Of a stretch of DNA of 64,000 nt, positions 30,451 to 40,950 are shown in pieces. Source of the DNA: Protopterus annectens (lineage: Eukaryota; Chordata; Ceratodontiformes; Protopteridae); contig NC_056743.1 of the NCBI RefSeq assembly GCF_019279795.1, forward strand, positions 930,150,694 to 930,214,693, given 5' to 3'. Position 1 is the first letter of the stretch. Each line of letters starts with the position of its first letter. Below the pieces are notes generated by a model, which was given only the letters and a program-made list of their open reading frames with translations, was not told where the DNA came from and ran no database searches. The translations under genes were made by a program, and so were the position numbers.

Positions 30451-31200
30451 AATTATCCGCCATGCTGCCAGATTTAGGGTCCTGAGTTGGCTGTGCAGGA
30501 TCTGATTGTTTCTTTGGGTCAGTAAGTGAGGAATCAGAGGTAATGTCCAGGCTGGGCCTTGAGACAAGCTCTTTAGGATTGGGTACCAGTGCTGGCGGGG
30601 CCAGTCTGGAGCAATCAGGATCATTTTTGGCTTCTCTTGTCTGACCTTTAGGAGTACCTTGGGGAGAAGAGGCAGAGGAGGAAAGGCATATACTGTTAGG
30701 GTTTTCCACCTGAATGATACAGCATCCACTTTCCATGCTTGCTTGTGATAAGTCCTTGTGCAGAATCTCTGTAGTTGGCAGTTGTGAGGGGAGGCAAATA
30801 GATCTATGTCTGGACATCTCCATTTCTTTATTATCACGCTGAAGACATGTGGATCCAGTTTCCACTCGTGGGGATCCATGAGGTTTCTGCTTACTTCATC
30901 TGCCAGAGTATTTTTCTTTCCTGGCAAAAATTGTGCTTGCAGGTGTACTTGATAAGTCAATGCTGGGTCCCACAAAGTCATGGCTTGTCTGCAGAGGGGG
31001 TATGAATGTGTGCCTCCCTGCTTGTTATGTACCACATGACTGTAGTATTGTCCGTCCTTATCAGTAGTTGTCCTGGATGAAGTAAATCCTTGAAGGCTGC
31101 CACGGCGTTCTGAACAGCCAGCATCTCTTTTTGATTGATGTGAAGATGCATTTGGCCTGTGGGCCATGTACCCTGAATACATTTTCCTGCCATGTGGGCC
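30448..31200 (-). pseudogene. DIRS D RNase H end and methyltransferase-like region
   Basis: After a frameshift inside WYINKQGG (about 31025; the plus strand reads TTGTTATGT in place of TTGTTTATGT) the frame runs NKQGGTHSYPLCRQAM, LADEVSRNLMDPHEW, DIDLFASPHNCQLQRF, WKVDAVSFRW, YAFPPLPLLPKVLLKV and ILIAPDWPRQHWYPIL to a stop at 30448. MT-like domain as in E; overlaps the recombinase. Confidence 0.85.
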
Positions 31201-32319
31201 CCCCAGGCATAGTCTGATGCATCTGTTGTTATTAACTGCCTGGCTGTGGGTAGGGTGAATGGCTGTCCCTTGCTGTGGTGACAGGCCTGTGCCCACCATC
31301 GAAACTCCTGCTGCAGGCAAGGAATGAGGGTAATTAATGTTTCCAGGCTGTGGCAATGTTGAGTCCAAACACTTTTGAGATACCATTGTAGATTCCTCAT
31401 ATGCAGTTTGGCATATGGAATTAGCAGAATGCAGGATGCCATGTAGCCCAAAGCCTGCAGAATTTTCCTTGCAGATAACTGGGTCTTTGCTGCCAACATT
31501 TTGAAGTAAGAAGTCAGTTTCCTTTGTTTGTCTGGCATGAGATAAGCCATCTGGGCAGTTGCATTTAAGCTTGCACCCAGGAATATTATCTCTTGAGAGG
31601 GTACTAGTTCTGATTTATTTTCATTTACTGTGTACCCTAGGCAAATTAATAATCTTTTTACAAACGCCAGGTGCTTTAGTAGAATGTCCTTGTTCTCTGC
31701 TTGAATAAGGCAATCGTCCAAGTAAGGATATATTTGAATTCCTCTGTCTGCAAAATGCAAATACTGGTGCCAGGCATTTTGTGAAGACCCTGGGCGCAGT
31801 AGATAAGCTAAAGGGTAGTGCAGAGAATTGGTAGTGCATTGAGCCAGCTATGAATCTGAGGTATCTTCTGCAAGATTGTCTGATTGGGGCATGCAGGTAT
31901 GCCTCTTTTAGGTCCAAAGTTACAAGCCAAGCCTTCTTGCCCAGCATGGGCAGAAGTTGCTGCAGAGTCAACATTTTGAATTTTGAGACGTCCAGAAATG
32001 TGTTTTGAATAGACAGGTCCAGTATTGGTTGCCAGGTTTTGTCCTTTCTGTGTACCAAGAAAAGTCTTGAGTAAAATCCCTGTCCCTGCTCTTGCTGTGG
32101 TACTTGCTGAATGGCCCTCATGTCCATGAGAGCTGAAACTTGTTTTTGTGCCTCTGCCCATTGACTGTGTGGCAGGTCTGGCATGCCTTTTGCCCTTGGC
32201 AGGGTGTGAAAGTGGAACCTGTATCCCTGGGACACTATATTCAAGACCCATTTGTCCTGGGTGATTATGTGCCAATTTTGAGAAAAAAGTGCTAGTTTTC
32301 CCCCTAAGGGGGCTTTCAA
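30978..32319 (-). pseudogene. DIRS D reverse transcriptase and RNase H start
   Basis: Two long frames. 32319-31621 holds APLGGKLALFSQNW, LDLKEAYLHAPI (motif A) and YQFSALPFSLSTAPRVF (motif B, with S for G). 31760-30978 holds IQIYPYLDDCLIQ (motif C), ARKILQALGYMASCILLIPYAKLH, TTDASDYAWGAH and TDNTTVMWYI. The break between them is at the CRQRG-IQIY codons (about 31745). Otherwise open. Confidence 0.87.
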
Positions 32320-32350
32320 AAGTTAAGTGCTTGGTGCTGGCAGAGGGAAG

Positions 32351-34155
32351 TCATTGGGACTGTTTCCTGTATGGCTGTGATTTGTCTTCTCCACTTTTGG
32401 AGGTAGAAGCGTCCCACTGTTTAGGCCTGTACGAGCCCTGGGGCTGAGATCTGCCTCTGGGGCATCTGTATCTGCCTCTTTGTGGCCTGTCTGACACTGG
32501 AAAGGACCAATTCTTTGTAGGCCAGTTCCTGCTAAATCTGGGAGGCTGTACCTGTAAGAAATCCTTTGCTGTTTGCATAGATTTTGCTTTGTCCTCCATT
32601 TTCTTCAACACCTCCTCTGCTTTAGTACCAAATAACGTATCATGCTGTAATGGAGCATCTAATAATTTTGCTTTAACATGATCAGGCAGATTCTGTTCCT
32701 TTAGCCAAGCATGCCTCCTAATAACAGAACACGTAACTGCGGCCCTGCAAGAGGCTTCCAGAGAATCAAAACCACATTGCAATGTATGCTTTCCCACTTG
32801 TTCAGTTGCATGCAATAAATCCTGCATTTCCTTATTTTCTGCACAATCTGAATTTGCCAACATTTTCTGTTTTGGCAGTGACATTAGGTATTGCTGATAT
32901 TTAAGCATATGAAATTGACTATTTAAAGCCTTCACGGCCAAAGTAGCAGAAGTGTAAACCTTTTTCTCACATCTGTCTAGTGCCCTTGAATCCCTGTCAG
33001 AGGGGATAGGGTTTTTTGCAGTGGAAGCCTTGACCCCTTTGGGACCCTGAGAAATAGTTTCTGGATCAGCAGCAGAGTTTTTATAAAGAAATTTATGTGA
33101 AACTGGAACCCTGTAGTATCTGTCTGGTTTAACAGGGGCAGGGGGTAGAGAGTCAGGAGAAAGGCCGGACTCTGTAAATATATCCTCTACAATGTCTAGC
33201 ACAGGGGGGAATAGCCAGCGGCCTGTGCTGAGGAAGTAAAAGAAAATCTCTAAGCCTTTTCTTCGATTTTGAGTAGTCTTGGCTCTCCCAGTGGAAGTGC
33301 TCCCTCATGGTATGCAGGGTTTCCCCAAAAGAATAATCCTCAGGAGGAGAGGCTGAAGGGATAGATTCTTCAGCATCAGAATCTTCATAGGGAGGAAGAA
33401 AGTAATCCTGTTCAGAAGAGGAGTCAGAGGAAATGGAAACCTGATCTGAAGATTCATATTCTGTCTCTTGCCTAGGCCTCATATCAGGAGGAGGATGGGA
33501 ACCCCAGATCAAGATAATTAGGTCTTCGACCATTTTGAGCATGTTTTTTAGGCATGGAAGATTGTCCTGGAGAATGCTGTACTTGTTTCTTTGTCTTTAG
33601 AGCTGCTTTGGACTTTGCTTTAGAAGCTGAGGAAGGCTTTACATATAACTGTGTAGGTCTGAAAACACCCTCAGAAGCCGATGCCTGCTCAGCGGCTCCA
33701 GACCCATCTGAGGGAATGGTTTCCGAGTGTCCAATACCTTGAGTATCCAGAGGCCTAGCTGGCTCCACGTGGGAATCGGCAGTGGCCTGTGGCTCTGAGG
33801 TAGCGGGCGTCAGGGGCTGCGAAAGTGCCTCACTGAGAACCAGTGAACCAGCGACTGGCTTAGCGGAAGCCTCGTCGTCGGTTTTGGACCTTGGATGCCT
33901 GTCCTTTTCTTTTTCCTTGCATTTTTTGTAAACTCCGGTTGTCAGCTGTTCCCTCGGCATTATATAATTAAATCTTCAGCCAAAGTAATGAAAGGCAAAA
34001 TCGTACCGACTCTTAATAGTGTGTTGGTTAAATCTAGCACAAAATCGACAGCTAGCAATATTGTGATCAGGACCTAGGCAAGGAATACAGTAAGAATGAA
34101 AATCCTTATGAGGTATTTGCTTCCCACAAGAAATACAATTAACTTTTTCTGACAT
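32351..34155 (-). pseudogene. DIRS D Gag-like protein
   Basis: The zinc module starts at 34155 (MSEKVNCISCGKQIPHKDFHSYC), followed after a stop by MPREQ at 33960. The rest passes through three frames: a Ser/Ala-rich linker, YEDSDAEESIPSASPPEDYSF (about 33390-33330), the segment PPAPVKPDRYYRVP, ALDRCEKKVYTSATLAVKALN (Cys-Glu where others have Trp-Gly), and the CGFDSLEASCRAAVT helix. Frameshifts lie near 33530 and 33190. Confidence 0.8.
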
Positions 34156-34290
34156 CGGTCTGGAGCAAGAAAAGCTTCCCCAACTGGGTACTTAGCTTTA
34201 ATGAAGACTTCGAATCTGAAATTCGTTTTTGAAAATCTCAGGAGTCGGCCGACCGGCACTTGCAAACTGCTTTTGCTTCGGGCACCGAGC

Positions 34291-34473
34291 GGCAAGAAAG
34301 ACTGAAGAAAATGGCATCAGCTGCACCTTTTATATCCCTGGCGCACTGATGTCAGGGAAGAGGCGACAGCAACTGACGCCGGACCTAGACTTTGGAATTC
34401 TGGCAGACTGCGGGTACCCTGCCAGCAGGATAACCTAAGTGTAATGACTGCAACAGTGAAACACGATGAACAT
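34291..34473. repeat. Right ITR of DIRS D
   Basis: 5' end in element sense; ends ACACGATGAACAT. Confidence 0.9.
34326..34334 (-). promoter_or_regulatory. Candidate TATA box in the right ITR of DIRS D
   Basis: TATAAAAGG on the minus strand, the same position as in E. Confidence 0.45.
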
Positions 34474-35867
34474 CTTGCAAATATTTATTCTCCAGAGTCA
34501 GAAATCAACATAATTTTCTGTTTAAGCAGTGCCATGATATGTTGTTTATATTTTAGCAAATATAATTGACAGTTTAAAGCCCTGATTGCTAAGGCTGCAG
34601 AAGTGCAAACCTTTTACCCCATCTATCCAGCGCCCTGGAGTCTCTATCAGACGGGGTAGGAGTTTTAGCAGTAGAAGCCTTAATGCTCTTGGGCCCCTGA
34701 GAAATGGTTTCAGGACTGCAACAGGATTTTTGAAAAGGAATTTGTGGGACTCAGGAACCCTGTAGTACCGGTCTGGTTTGCTTGGGGCTGGAGGCAAGGA
34801 ATCAGGGGCCATACTGGATTCCGAAAACACATCAACAATATGTAGTACAAGAGGTATAGCCCAAAGGCCTATACTGAGGAAGAAGGAAATCCCTAAGCCT
34901 CTTTTTGGATTCAGAGAAATCCTGACTTTCCCAGAGGAAATGCTCCCTTAAGGTATGTAAAGTTTTCCCAAAAGAGAAAGCCTCAGGTGGAGAAGCAGAG
35001 GGAATGGAATCCTCTGCATCAGAGTCCTCATAAGTAGGTATGGACAAATTCAGATCATTAGAAGAGTCAGAAGAAACAGAAACAGAGTCCTGTTCTGAAA
35101 ATTCATAGTCAAATTCAATCCTAGGCCTCTTGAAGGGGGGGGGGGGGGGGGGTTGACTACCCGATTAGAGTAATTAAATCTTCAGCCATTTTGATCATTT
35201 GTTTTTTAGGCATAGGTGTCTGAACATGTGGCCTGGGCGTCGTTTTTTTAGACATAGATCGAGATTTAGGCCATAGCACTGAAGTTGGAGTCTGTTTAAT
35301 TTGCAAGTCTGTAGGCCTGAATACACCCTCAGAAGCTGGTTCCTGCTGAGCGGCTCCGAACCCATCCAAGGTAGAGACATCCGCGGGTTCCATATGTGAA
35401 GCATCTCGCGGCATACCGGACTCCGAATGGGTCTCAGTAGAGGCCTGCGAATCAGAAGTATTCTCACTGTCTGGCGAACTGGTGACTGGCTTAGGAGAAG
35501 CGTTGTTGGCAGTTTTGGACCTCAACAGCCTGTCTGTCTTTTTCTTTGCGTTTTTTCGGTATTCCGGTAGTCTGATGGCTAACCGAAGTCATTTCTGGAT
35601 AATTAAACTGAGAGCTGAAATATTTTGAGGCAAAAAAGTACAAACGACGGATAGTGCGCTGATTAAATAAAGCACAAAACCGACAGCAAGGTACATCGTG
35701 ATCAGGGCCTAGGTAAGGAATACAGTGTGTGTGTTTGTGTGTGTGTGTGTCTTTCGGCTTTTCCCGGTTAGGGGTCGCCACAGCAGAACTCTGGTCCGCT
35801 AATGATGAAAATTCTTATGAGGTATTTGCTTCCCACAAGTGATACAATTATTAACTTTTACTGACAT
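34474..35867 (-). pseudogene. DIRS B gag, 5' part with zinc module
   Basis: Resumes gag after D. The ATG at 35867 begins the zinc module; HCIPYLGPDHDVPCCRFCALF has Tyr in place of one Cys. MTSVSHQTTG near 35600 is the equivalent of the gag start. The acidic block YEDSDAEDSIPSASPPEAFSF (35040-34980) and PPAPSKPDRYYRVP (34780) follow. A G run (about 35138-35152), a 75-bp insertion (35727-35801) and several indels break the frame. Confidence 0.75.
35727..35801. repeat. 75-bp insertion in DIRS B: (GT)n plus unrelated repeat
   Basis: Absent from all sister copies, where AATACAGT continues directly to GAATGAAAAT. It consists of a GT run followed by CTTTCGGCTTTTCCCGGTTA and GGGGTCGCCACAGC. From memory the latter resembles the end of a dispersed repeat common in fish genomes; I cannot name it with certainty. 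Confidence 0.55.
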
Positions 35868-36005
35868 CGGTAAGGAGCAAGAAAAAGTTTCCCCAACGGG
35901 GCACTTAGCCTTAAGTTGAAGACTTCGGTTCTGAAACTCGAAAACGAAAATTTTAGGAGTCGGCCGACTTGCACTTGTAAACTGCTTCTGCTTCGGGCAT
36001 CGCGC

Positions 36006-36187
36006 GGCAAGAAAGACTAATGTAATGGCATCGGCTGCATGTTTTATACCCCTGACAACCTGACATCATGGAAGAAGGGACAGCAACCGATGCAGCACCC
36101 AAGACTTTGTTAATCAGGCCGACTGAGGGCAACCTGTCAGCAGATTACCCAAATGTAATGACTACAAAAGTGAAACACGATGAACAT
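36006..36187. repeat. Right ITR of DIRS B
   Basis: Inverted partner of 13883-14112; ends ACACGATGAACAT. A TATA-like TATAAAAC lies at 36041-36048 on the minus strand. Confidence 0.88.
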
Positions 36188-36725
36188 CTAAAGGAACAGC
36201 CACAAAAGTGGATCCAGGTTAGGAGAAAGAAACCAAATAGAAAACCTCTTTCATTTGGATAAGTACGATTTCTTAGTAATAGGTTTCCTGGCCTCCTGCT
36301 GGACTTTCAGCATGTCCTCAGGAAAAAGGTGTACATGTGAAATCAAAATCCTATCACCCAGTGTCAGCTGAAAAGTGGACAAATGGGGATGGAGAAATCC
36401 CTTGTCTTGTGTGAGTAGATACACCCTGTGAGGTAACTTTTGATGACTGCACCTGGCTAAATACAATAGAGGGAACCAGTGCTGTCTCAGCCAGAAGACC
36501 ATCACCAACAAGATTTTGGGAGTGTCCTGTTGAATTTTGAACAGGACTTTTGGAGTGAGAAGAAGGGGAGGGAATGAATAAAGTAACATCTCTTTCCATG
36601 AATAAGAGAAGGCTTCCACCTTCCACACCAGATGACCTGGCACAAAAAAGAGGAAGTTGTCTGTCCAGAGGGGAGGCAAACAGATCTACTTTAGGAGTAC
36701 CCCACTGGCAGACAATGTTCAGAAA
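36188..36725 (-). pseudogene. DIRS I recombinase N-terminus and methyltransferase-like region
   Basis: Second segment of I. The minus frame 36679-36251 is open: VEAFSYSWKEMLLYSFPPLLLTPKVLFKI and LVMVFWLRQHWFPLL are the MT-like motifs (SFPP for AFPP, VFWLRQ for PDWPRQ). Then MLKVQQEARKPITKKSYLSK is the recombinase start. The frame joining MT and recombinase in one ORF differs from the overlap in E. G is inserted at 36726. Confidence 0.72.
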
Positions 36726-36891
36726 AAAGAAGTTATGTACTCACCATCATGTTCCATGTTTCTTGTTCATCTCACCATTCATTCTTACTTGGGTTTGACT
36801 CAGCCGAATACACAGCTGGAAGTCTCAAACTTGGCTTGTGGCAGGCAGGTATCCCATGATGCAGTGGTGCAACTCTCCAGATCTTGTTTGC
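36726..36891. repeat. Left ITR of DIRS G
   Basis: Inverted partner of 48410-48565 (for example GCAGTGGTGCAACTC against its complement). A (TA)n run follows at 36903-36926. Confidence 0.88.
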
Positions 36892-37029
36892 TCCTAACTT
36901 ACTATATTATATATATATATATATATACCCCATATCAAAGAAAAACAAACTGAGTCAAGGAGCTCCTGTAAGGAAAGGTAACTACCAGGTCCTCTAAGAG
37001 TTCTCAGACGGGGGAAGTAGGAAGGGGTC

Positions 37030-37131
37030 ATAAGAATGAATGGAGATATGGACAACAAACACAGAACGTTATAGTGAGTACATAACTTCTTTATGTTATG
37101 TTGTCCTATCTCGCCTTCATTCTTAATTGGA
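37030..37131. repeat. ICR of DIRS G
   Basis: Left-tip complement to ACATAACTTCTTT, then right-tip complement from ATGTTATGTTGTCC. Confidence 0.88.
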
Positions 37132-37139
37132 TGGGATAG

Positions 37140-38261
37140 CATCCCTAGCACCTTTGCCCTGGGTGGCTCACAACAGTGCACCTTTGAGCACAGTGGAACC
37201 AAGAGGCCCTATCATTGGAGGCCAAATCCACTTTGTAATGAGTCATAAACGTATGAGGATTGGCCCATGTAGCTGCAGCACAAATACTGTCCATAGACAG
37301 TCTGGCCTGAAAAGCGACGTAGCTAATGCTCTAGTTGAATGACCCCCCCCCTAATTTCGAATGGCAGTTCTCTATCACTGGAGGTACAGACAAAGGTGAT
37401 ACAATCAGAGAGCCAATTAGAAAGTGAAACTTTAGAAACTAGCATACCCTTTTTTGCCTCAGAGAAGGAGATGAGGAATTGGTCAGATTTCCTGAAATCT
37501 TTAGTTCTATGCAAACAGAATCTGAGTTGGCTATGCACTTCCAACTGATGGAATTCTATACTCTGCCTTATTGCTATGGTTGGGGAAGAACACCGGGAGT
37601 TCAATGGATTGATTGATATTGGCTTGAGAGCAAATCTTAGGTACAAAGGTTGGAGTGGTTCGAAACGATACCCTCTCCTTGTGAAAGATCAAATATGGAG
37701 GTCTGACGGTGCTTGCAACTCCACCCTTCTGGCATATGTTACTGCTACTAGAAAACTGGTCTTCCAGGACAGAAATTTGAGGTCACAAGATGGAGAGGGC
37801 TCGAACAGAGGTAATGTCAGTTGAGATAGGACAAATCTTAAATCCCAAGGAGGAAGTGGTTCCTTAAAGAGAGGTCTCAATTAGGAAGTGCCTTTTAAAA
37901 ATGCTTTACACAACCTGTGTGACATTAAATTTAGAGAATGGTCACCAACGTGAAAATTTGAAATTGCAGGTAGCTGGACTCTAATAGTTGCTGCAGCAGC
38001 ACCTTGCTGAAAAAGCTCCGCCAGGAATTCTAGAATGGATTGAATAGACGCCGAAAAAGGGTCAATGTTTCTATTCTGAGCCCAGTGAGAAAATCTTTTC
38101 CACTTGCTAGTATATAGTCTTCTAGTAGAAACTTTATGAGAAGATATCAGTATGTGTTTTACTGCTGGAGTAACGTTTTGAAGCCTGACTAAATTGGGAA
38201 GTGGAGCAGCCATGCTTGTCAAGTTGGGGGTGTGGAGAGAAGGATGAAGTGCACCTGACAT
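37140..38261 (-). pseudogene. DIRS G tyrosine recombinase
   Basis: N-terminal core 38261-37881 (ISSHKVSTRRLYTSKWKRF), box I region TYARRVELQ (37720, Ser of RVSEL deleted and frame shifted), LEVHSQLRFCLHRTK (Tyr to Cys in the LRFYLDRTK motif), a C run at 37341-37350, then HSTRALATS, ICAAATWANPHTF and HYKVD in separate frames (37330-37220). The nucleophile Tyr is present, but the gene has four or more breaks. Confidence 0.8.
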
Positions 38262-38346
38262 GTGTCAGCAGGTCTGGAACTGGGTCCAAAATCCAAGGCT
38301 TATCCTGAAGACGAGGCCAAAGGAAGGGGAACCAAATCTGTTGGGG

Positions 38347-39084
38347 TCAATGTGGGGCAATGAAAATCATCCTGCTTCCCAAGGATTTTGCTTTCTGGAT
38401 GACCTTGGGTATGAGCGGAAATGGAGTAAAGGCATAAATAAGTCCTGAGGTCCAATTATAAACAAGTGCGTCTCTTGGTGTCTCCACCGGCGGGGGAATT
38501 AGGGCAAAGTAACTGCTGTACTTGGCATTCATGGGAGTGGCAAAAAGATTGCAGCAAGGCTGCCCCCATTTCCGGAAGATTTCTTCCGTTATGTTCTGGT
38601 TCAGAGACCACTCATGAGGCAACAATATTGCCCTGCTAAGCTTGTCGCCTATCATGTTGGATTTTCCCAGGACGTGCATTGCTACTAGAAAGTGCTGGGA
38701 AGAAATTGCCCATTGCCAAACTCTCAGGGCCTTGTGACAAAGTGGGTATGATTTGGTCCCTCCTTGTCTAAGTACCAGACCACCGACATATTGTCTGACT
38801 GTATAGCAATCGTCCCTAGTGGAAGAGAGTTGTGGAGTGCTTGCAACGTTAGAAGCACTGCTCTCATCTCTAGAGCATTGATATGCAAGTGGGCCTCGTG
38901 TTCCTGCCATATACCTTGGACCGTCCTTCCCAGATAATGCCTCCCCAATCTGGGAAGCATACGTGGTCACTATAGTAACAGGCTGTCGTAGAATAAAGGG
39001 TCTCCCGCTGGTCACATGGTTGGACTGGATCCACCACCATAGATCCTTTTTGCATGACTCCATTATTCTGATCAGGTGGGACAT
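38347..39084 (-). pseudogene. DIRS G RNase H and methyltransferase-like region
   Basis: LHINALEMRAVLLTLQAL and QSDNMSVVWYLDKEG (RNase H, 38960-38724; note TDNMSVVWYINKQGG in A). Then MIGDKLSRAILLPHEWSLNQ, CNLFATPMNAKYSSYFAL, YAFTPFPLIPKVIQKA (FTP for FPP) and MIFIAPH. Two frames; the first part shifts near 38940. Confidence 0.8.
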
Positions 39085-40220
39085 TGGGAGTTCTAGAAGT
39101 GACCATTAGGAGAACAGGAGCCAATGAAGGATTCTCATGTGCATTCTGGCGAGAGGAACTAGCGTTACGGTCGAAGCCACTGTCCCTAGGAGTTTCAGAG
39201 CTACTTTTGCCTTAACCTTGTCCTTGGGAAGAAGGTGAAGTATTTTCTGCCTGAGGATTGGAATTCTCTCGCCTGGAAGACGTGCCATCATAGAAACAGT
39301 GTCTAGGTTTGCGCCTATGAAGGTAATATATTGACAGGGCAACAAGGCAGATTTCTGTAAGTTGACTGTTATGCCTGAGCACAAATTTCCAAAGTCACAT
39401 CCTTGGCTTGCTGGAGTAGATGGTTGGTGGTGGCAGTTAGGAGCCAGTCGTCCAGATATGGAAACACTTGGAATCCCAGATGCCTCAAGTGATCTGTGAC
39501 TACTGCCATGCATTTGGTAAACATGCTGGGGGCTGTAGTGAGACCAAACAGCAGAGCTTAACTGATAATGACTGGTTCCCAGCCGGAAGAGTAAGTGACT
39601 CCTCGATGCTCTGTTCATTTTTATATGGTAGTACGCATCTTGGAGGTCTATTGAGCACATCCAATCATCTTTCCCTACGAAGGGAAGTATTTGACTGCAG
39701 TGTCACCATTCGGAACACTGACTTTTTGACAGATCCGTTTAACTTGCTGAGATCCAATATGGGTCTCCAGTCCTCTGTTTTTTTTGGCACCAAAAAGAAT
39801 CTTGAGTAAGTTCCGAATCCTGTTTGGTCTGTGGGGACTTCATGGATGACTCTCTTGTCCAGCAACTTTCAGATTTCTATAGCTGCTTGCTCCCTTAGAT
39901 TTGGTGGAACATCCGGGATTGCTCTGATTTGTGGGACAGGATGACAAAAGGGAACGGAATATCCTCTGGATATTATGCTTCATACCTACTTGTCTATTGT
40001 GATAGCTTGCCAGGCTTCTGGGTATAAAGACAAATGTCCCCTGACAGCCTCATGAGTAGAGCAGGCCGGTCTCCTTTCAGGAGCGCTGATAGGAACGTCC
40101 AACAAAAGGACTCATGGTCGCCCTGGTTTTGTGGAACTCCTGTGCCTCTAGGATGATGTCTACCATTGTTACCTCCTCCTCTGCCCCATGGAAATCTCCC
40201 TGGGATCTTCTGAACCACAT
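39085..40220 (-). pseudogene. DIRS G reverse transcriptase
   Basis: From 40220 downward: FGTYSRFFLVPKKTEDWRPILDLS (39865-39720), CSIDLQDAYYHIKM (motif A, 39660), a broken motif B near 39550, SISGRLAPNC-type frame over the YLDDW site (about 39450), and LLGTVASTVTLVPLARMHMRILHWLLFS (39200-39106). At least three frameshifts. Confidence 0.8.
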
Positions 40221-40441
40221 TTTCCCATTCTTCTGACCTTTAGGGTAAGGTCTTGATGGTATGGAAAAACGTACTCCAACGGCAGAGAGAGTTTTCCCTT
40301 CCTGCTCACATCTGGTGAGTGTTTTTTTTTTTACTTTGGGTCCAAAGAGTGAGGAACCATCAAATGGCACGTTAGTAAAGGTAGACTTGAAGGGCTCTAC
40401 AAAAATGCACAAGCACATCCAGGAGTGTCTCTTCAAGGAAA
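40221..40441 (-). pseudogene. DIRS G gag, 3' part
   Basis: FVEPFKSTFTNVPFDGSSLFGPK and VGVRFSIPSRPYPKGQKNGKMWFRRSQG correspond to the Gag C-terminus of A (KPSSLPLLTPHLMEPHFLALK and its tail). F is inserted at 40442. The upstream part continues at 45998. Confidence 0.7.
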
Positions 40442-40657
40442 AGTACAGTTGTGTACACTTACCATAAATGTAGCTGTTTGAGAGTATTCACTGTTGTAGT
40501 CATCACATTTGGGTTATCTGCTTGCAGTAGCCCTCAGTCGGCCTAATTAACAAAGTCTTGGGTCCTGTGTCGGTTGCAGTCTCTTCTTCTTCCATGATGT
40601 CAGGTCGTCAGTGGTATAAAACATGCATTCAACGCCATTACATCAGTTTTTCTTGCC
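40442..40657. repeat. Left ITR of DIRS F
   Basis: Inverted partner of 45817-45997. Confidence 0.9.
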
Positions 40658-40815
40658 CCAGATGTCAGGTGCCCCCCTAATGGGAAGCAATTAAATATAT
40701 AAATATACAAGGAAATACCTCCAACAAAAAAAGCAAATACACCAAAAAGCTTTTAAGCATAGTAAAGGAAAGTCGAGGAATAGCCAAAAGAAGTCAGGGG
40801 GCTGGAGGGAGGGTA

Positions 40816-40919
40816 ACCAGGACTGCAACAGTGAATACACTCTAATATCTACATTTATGGTAAATGTACACAACTGTACTATGTTCATGTTTCACTGTTG
40901 CAGTCATCACATTTGGGTA
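40816..40919. repeat. ICR of DIRS F
   Basis: Left-tip complement to ACAACTGTACT, then right-tip complement from ATGTTCATG. Confidence 0.88.
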
Positions 40920-40950
40920 GATTTCCAAAGCTAAGGTTGGGAGGAGGAAT

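Larger units (their letters stand above)
23327..34473 (-). mobile_element. DIRS element D, family 2 (5572 bp without E)
   Basis: Nested in the gag of B (CAATAAAT before, CTTGCAAA after, against CAATAAATCCTGTAAA in sister copy F). Own segments: 23327-23752 and 29328-34473. Element E is inserted in its ICR. Coding parts are only lightly damaged. Confidence 0.9.
13883..36187 (-). mobile_element. DIRS element B, family 2, in three segments
   Basis: Own segments: 13883-16102, 21566-23326 and 34474-36187 (5695 bp in total). C occupies the first gap and D the second. Ends match family 2 (AGTACAA... and ...GAACAT). It is inserted in the recombinase of I at GATAAGAA/CTAAAGG without target duplication. 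Gag, RT, RNase H and recombinase are all present but frameshifted. Confidence 0.85.
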
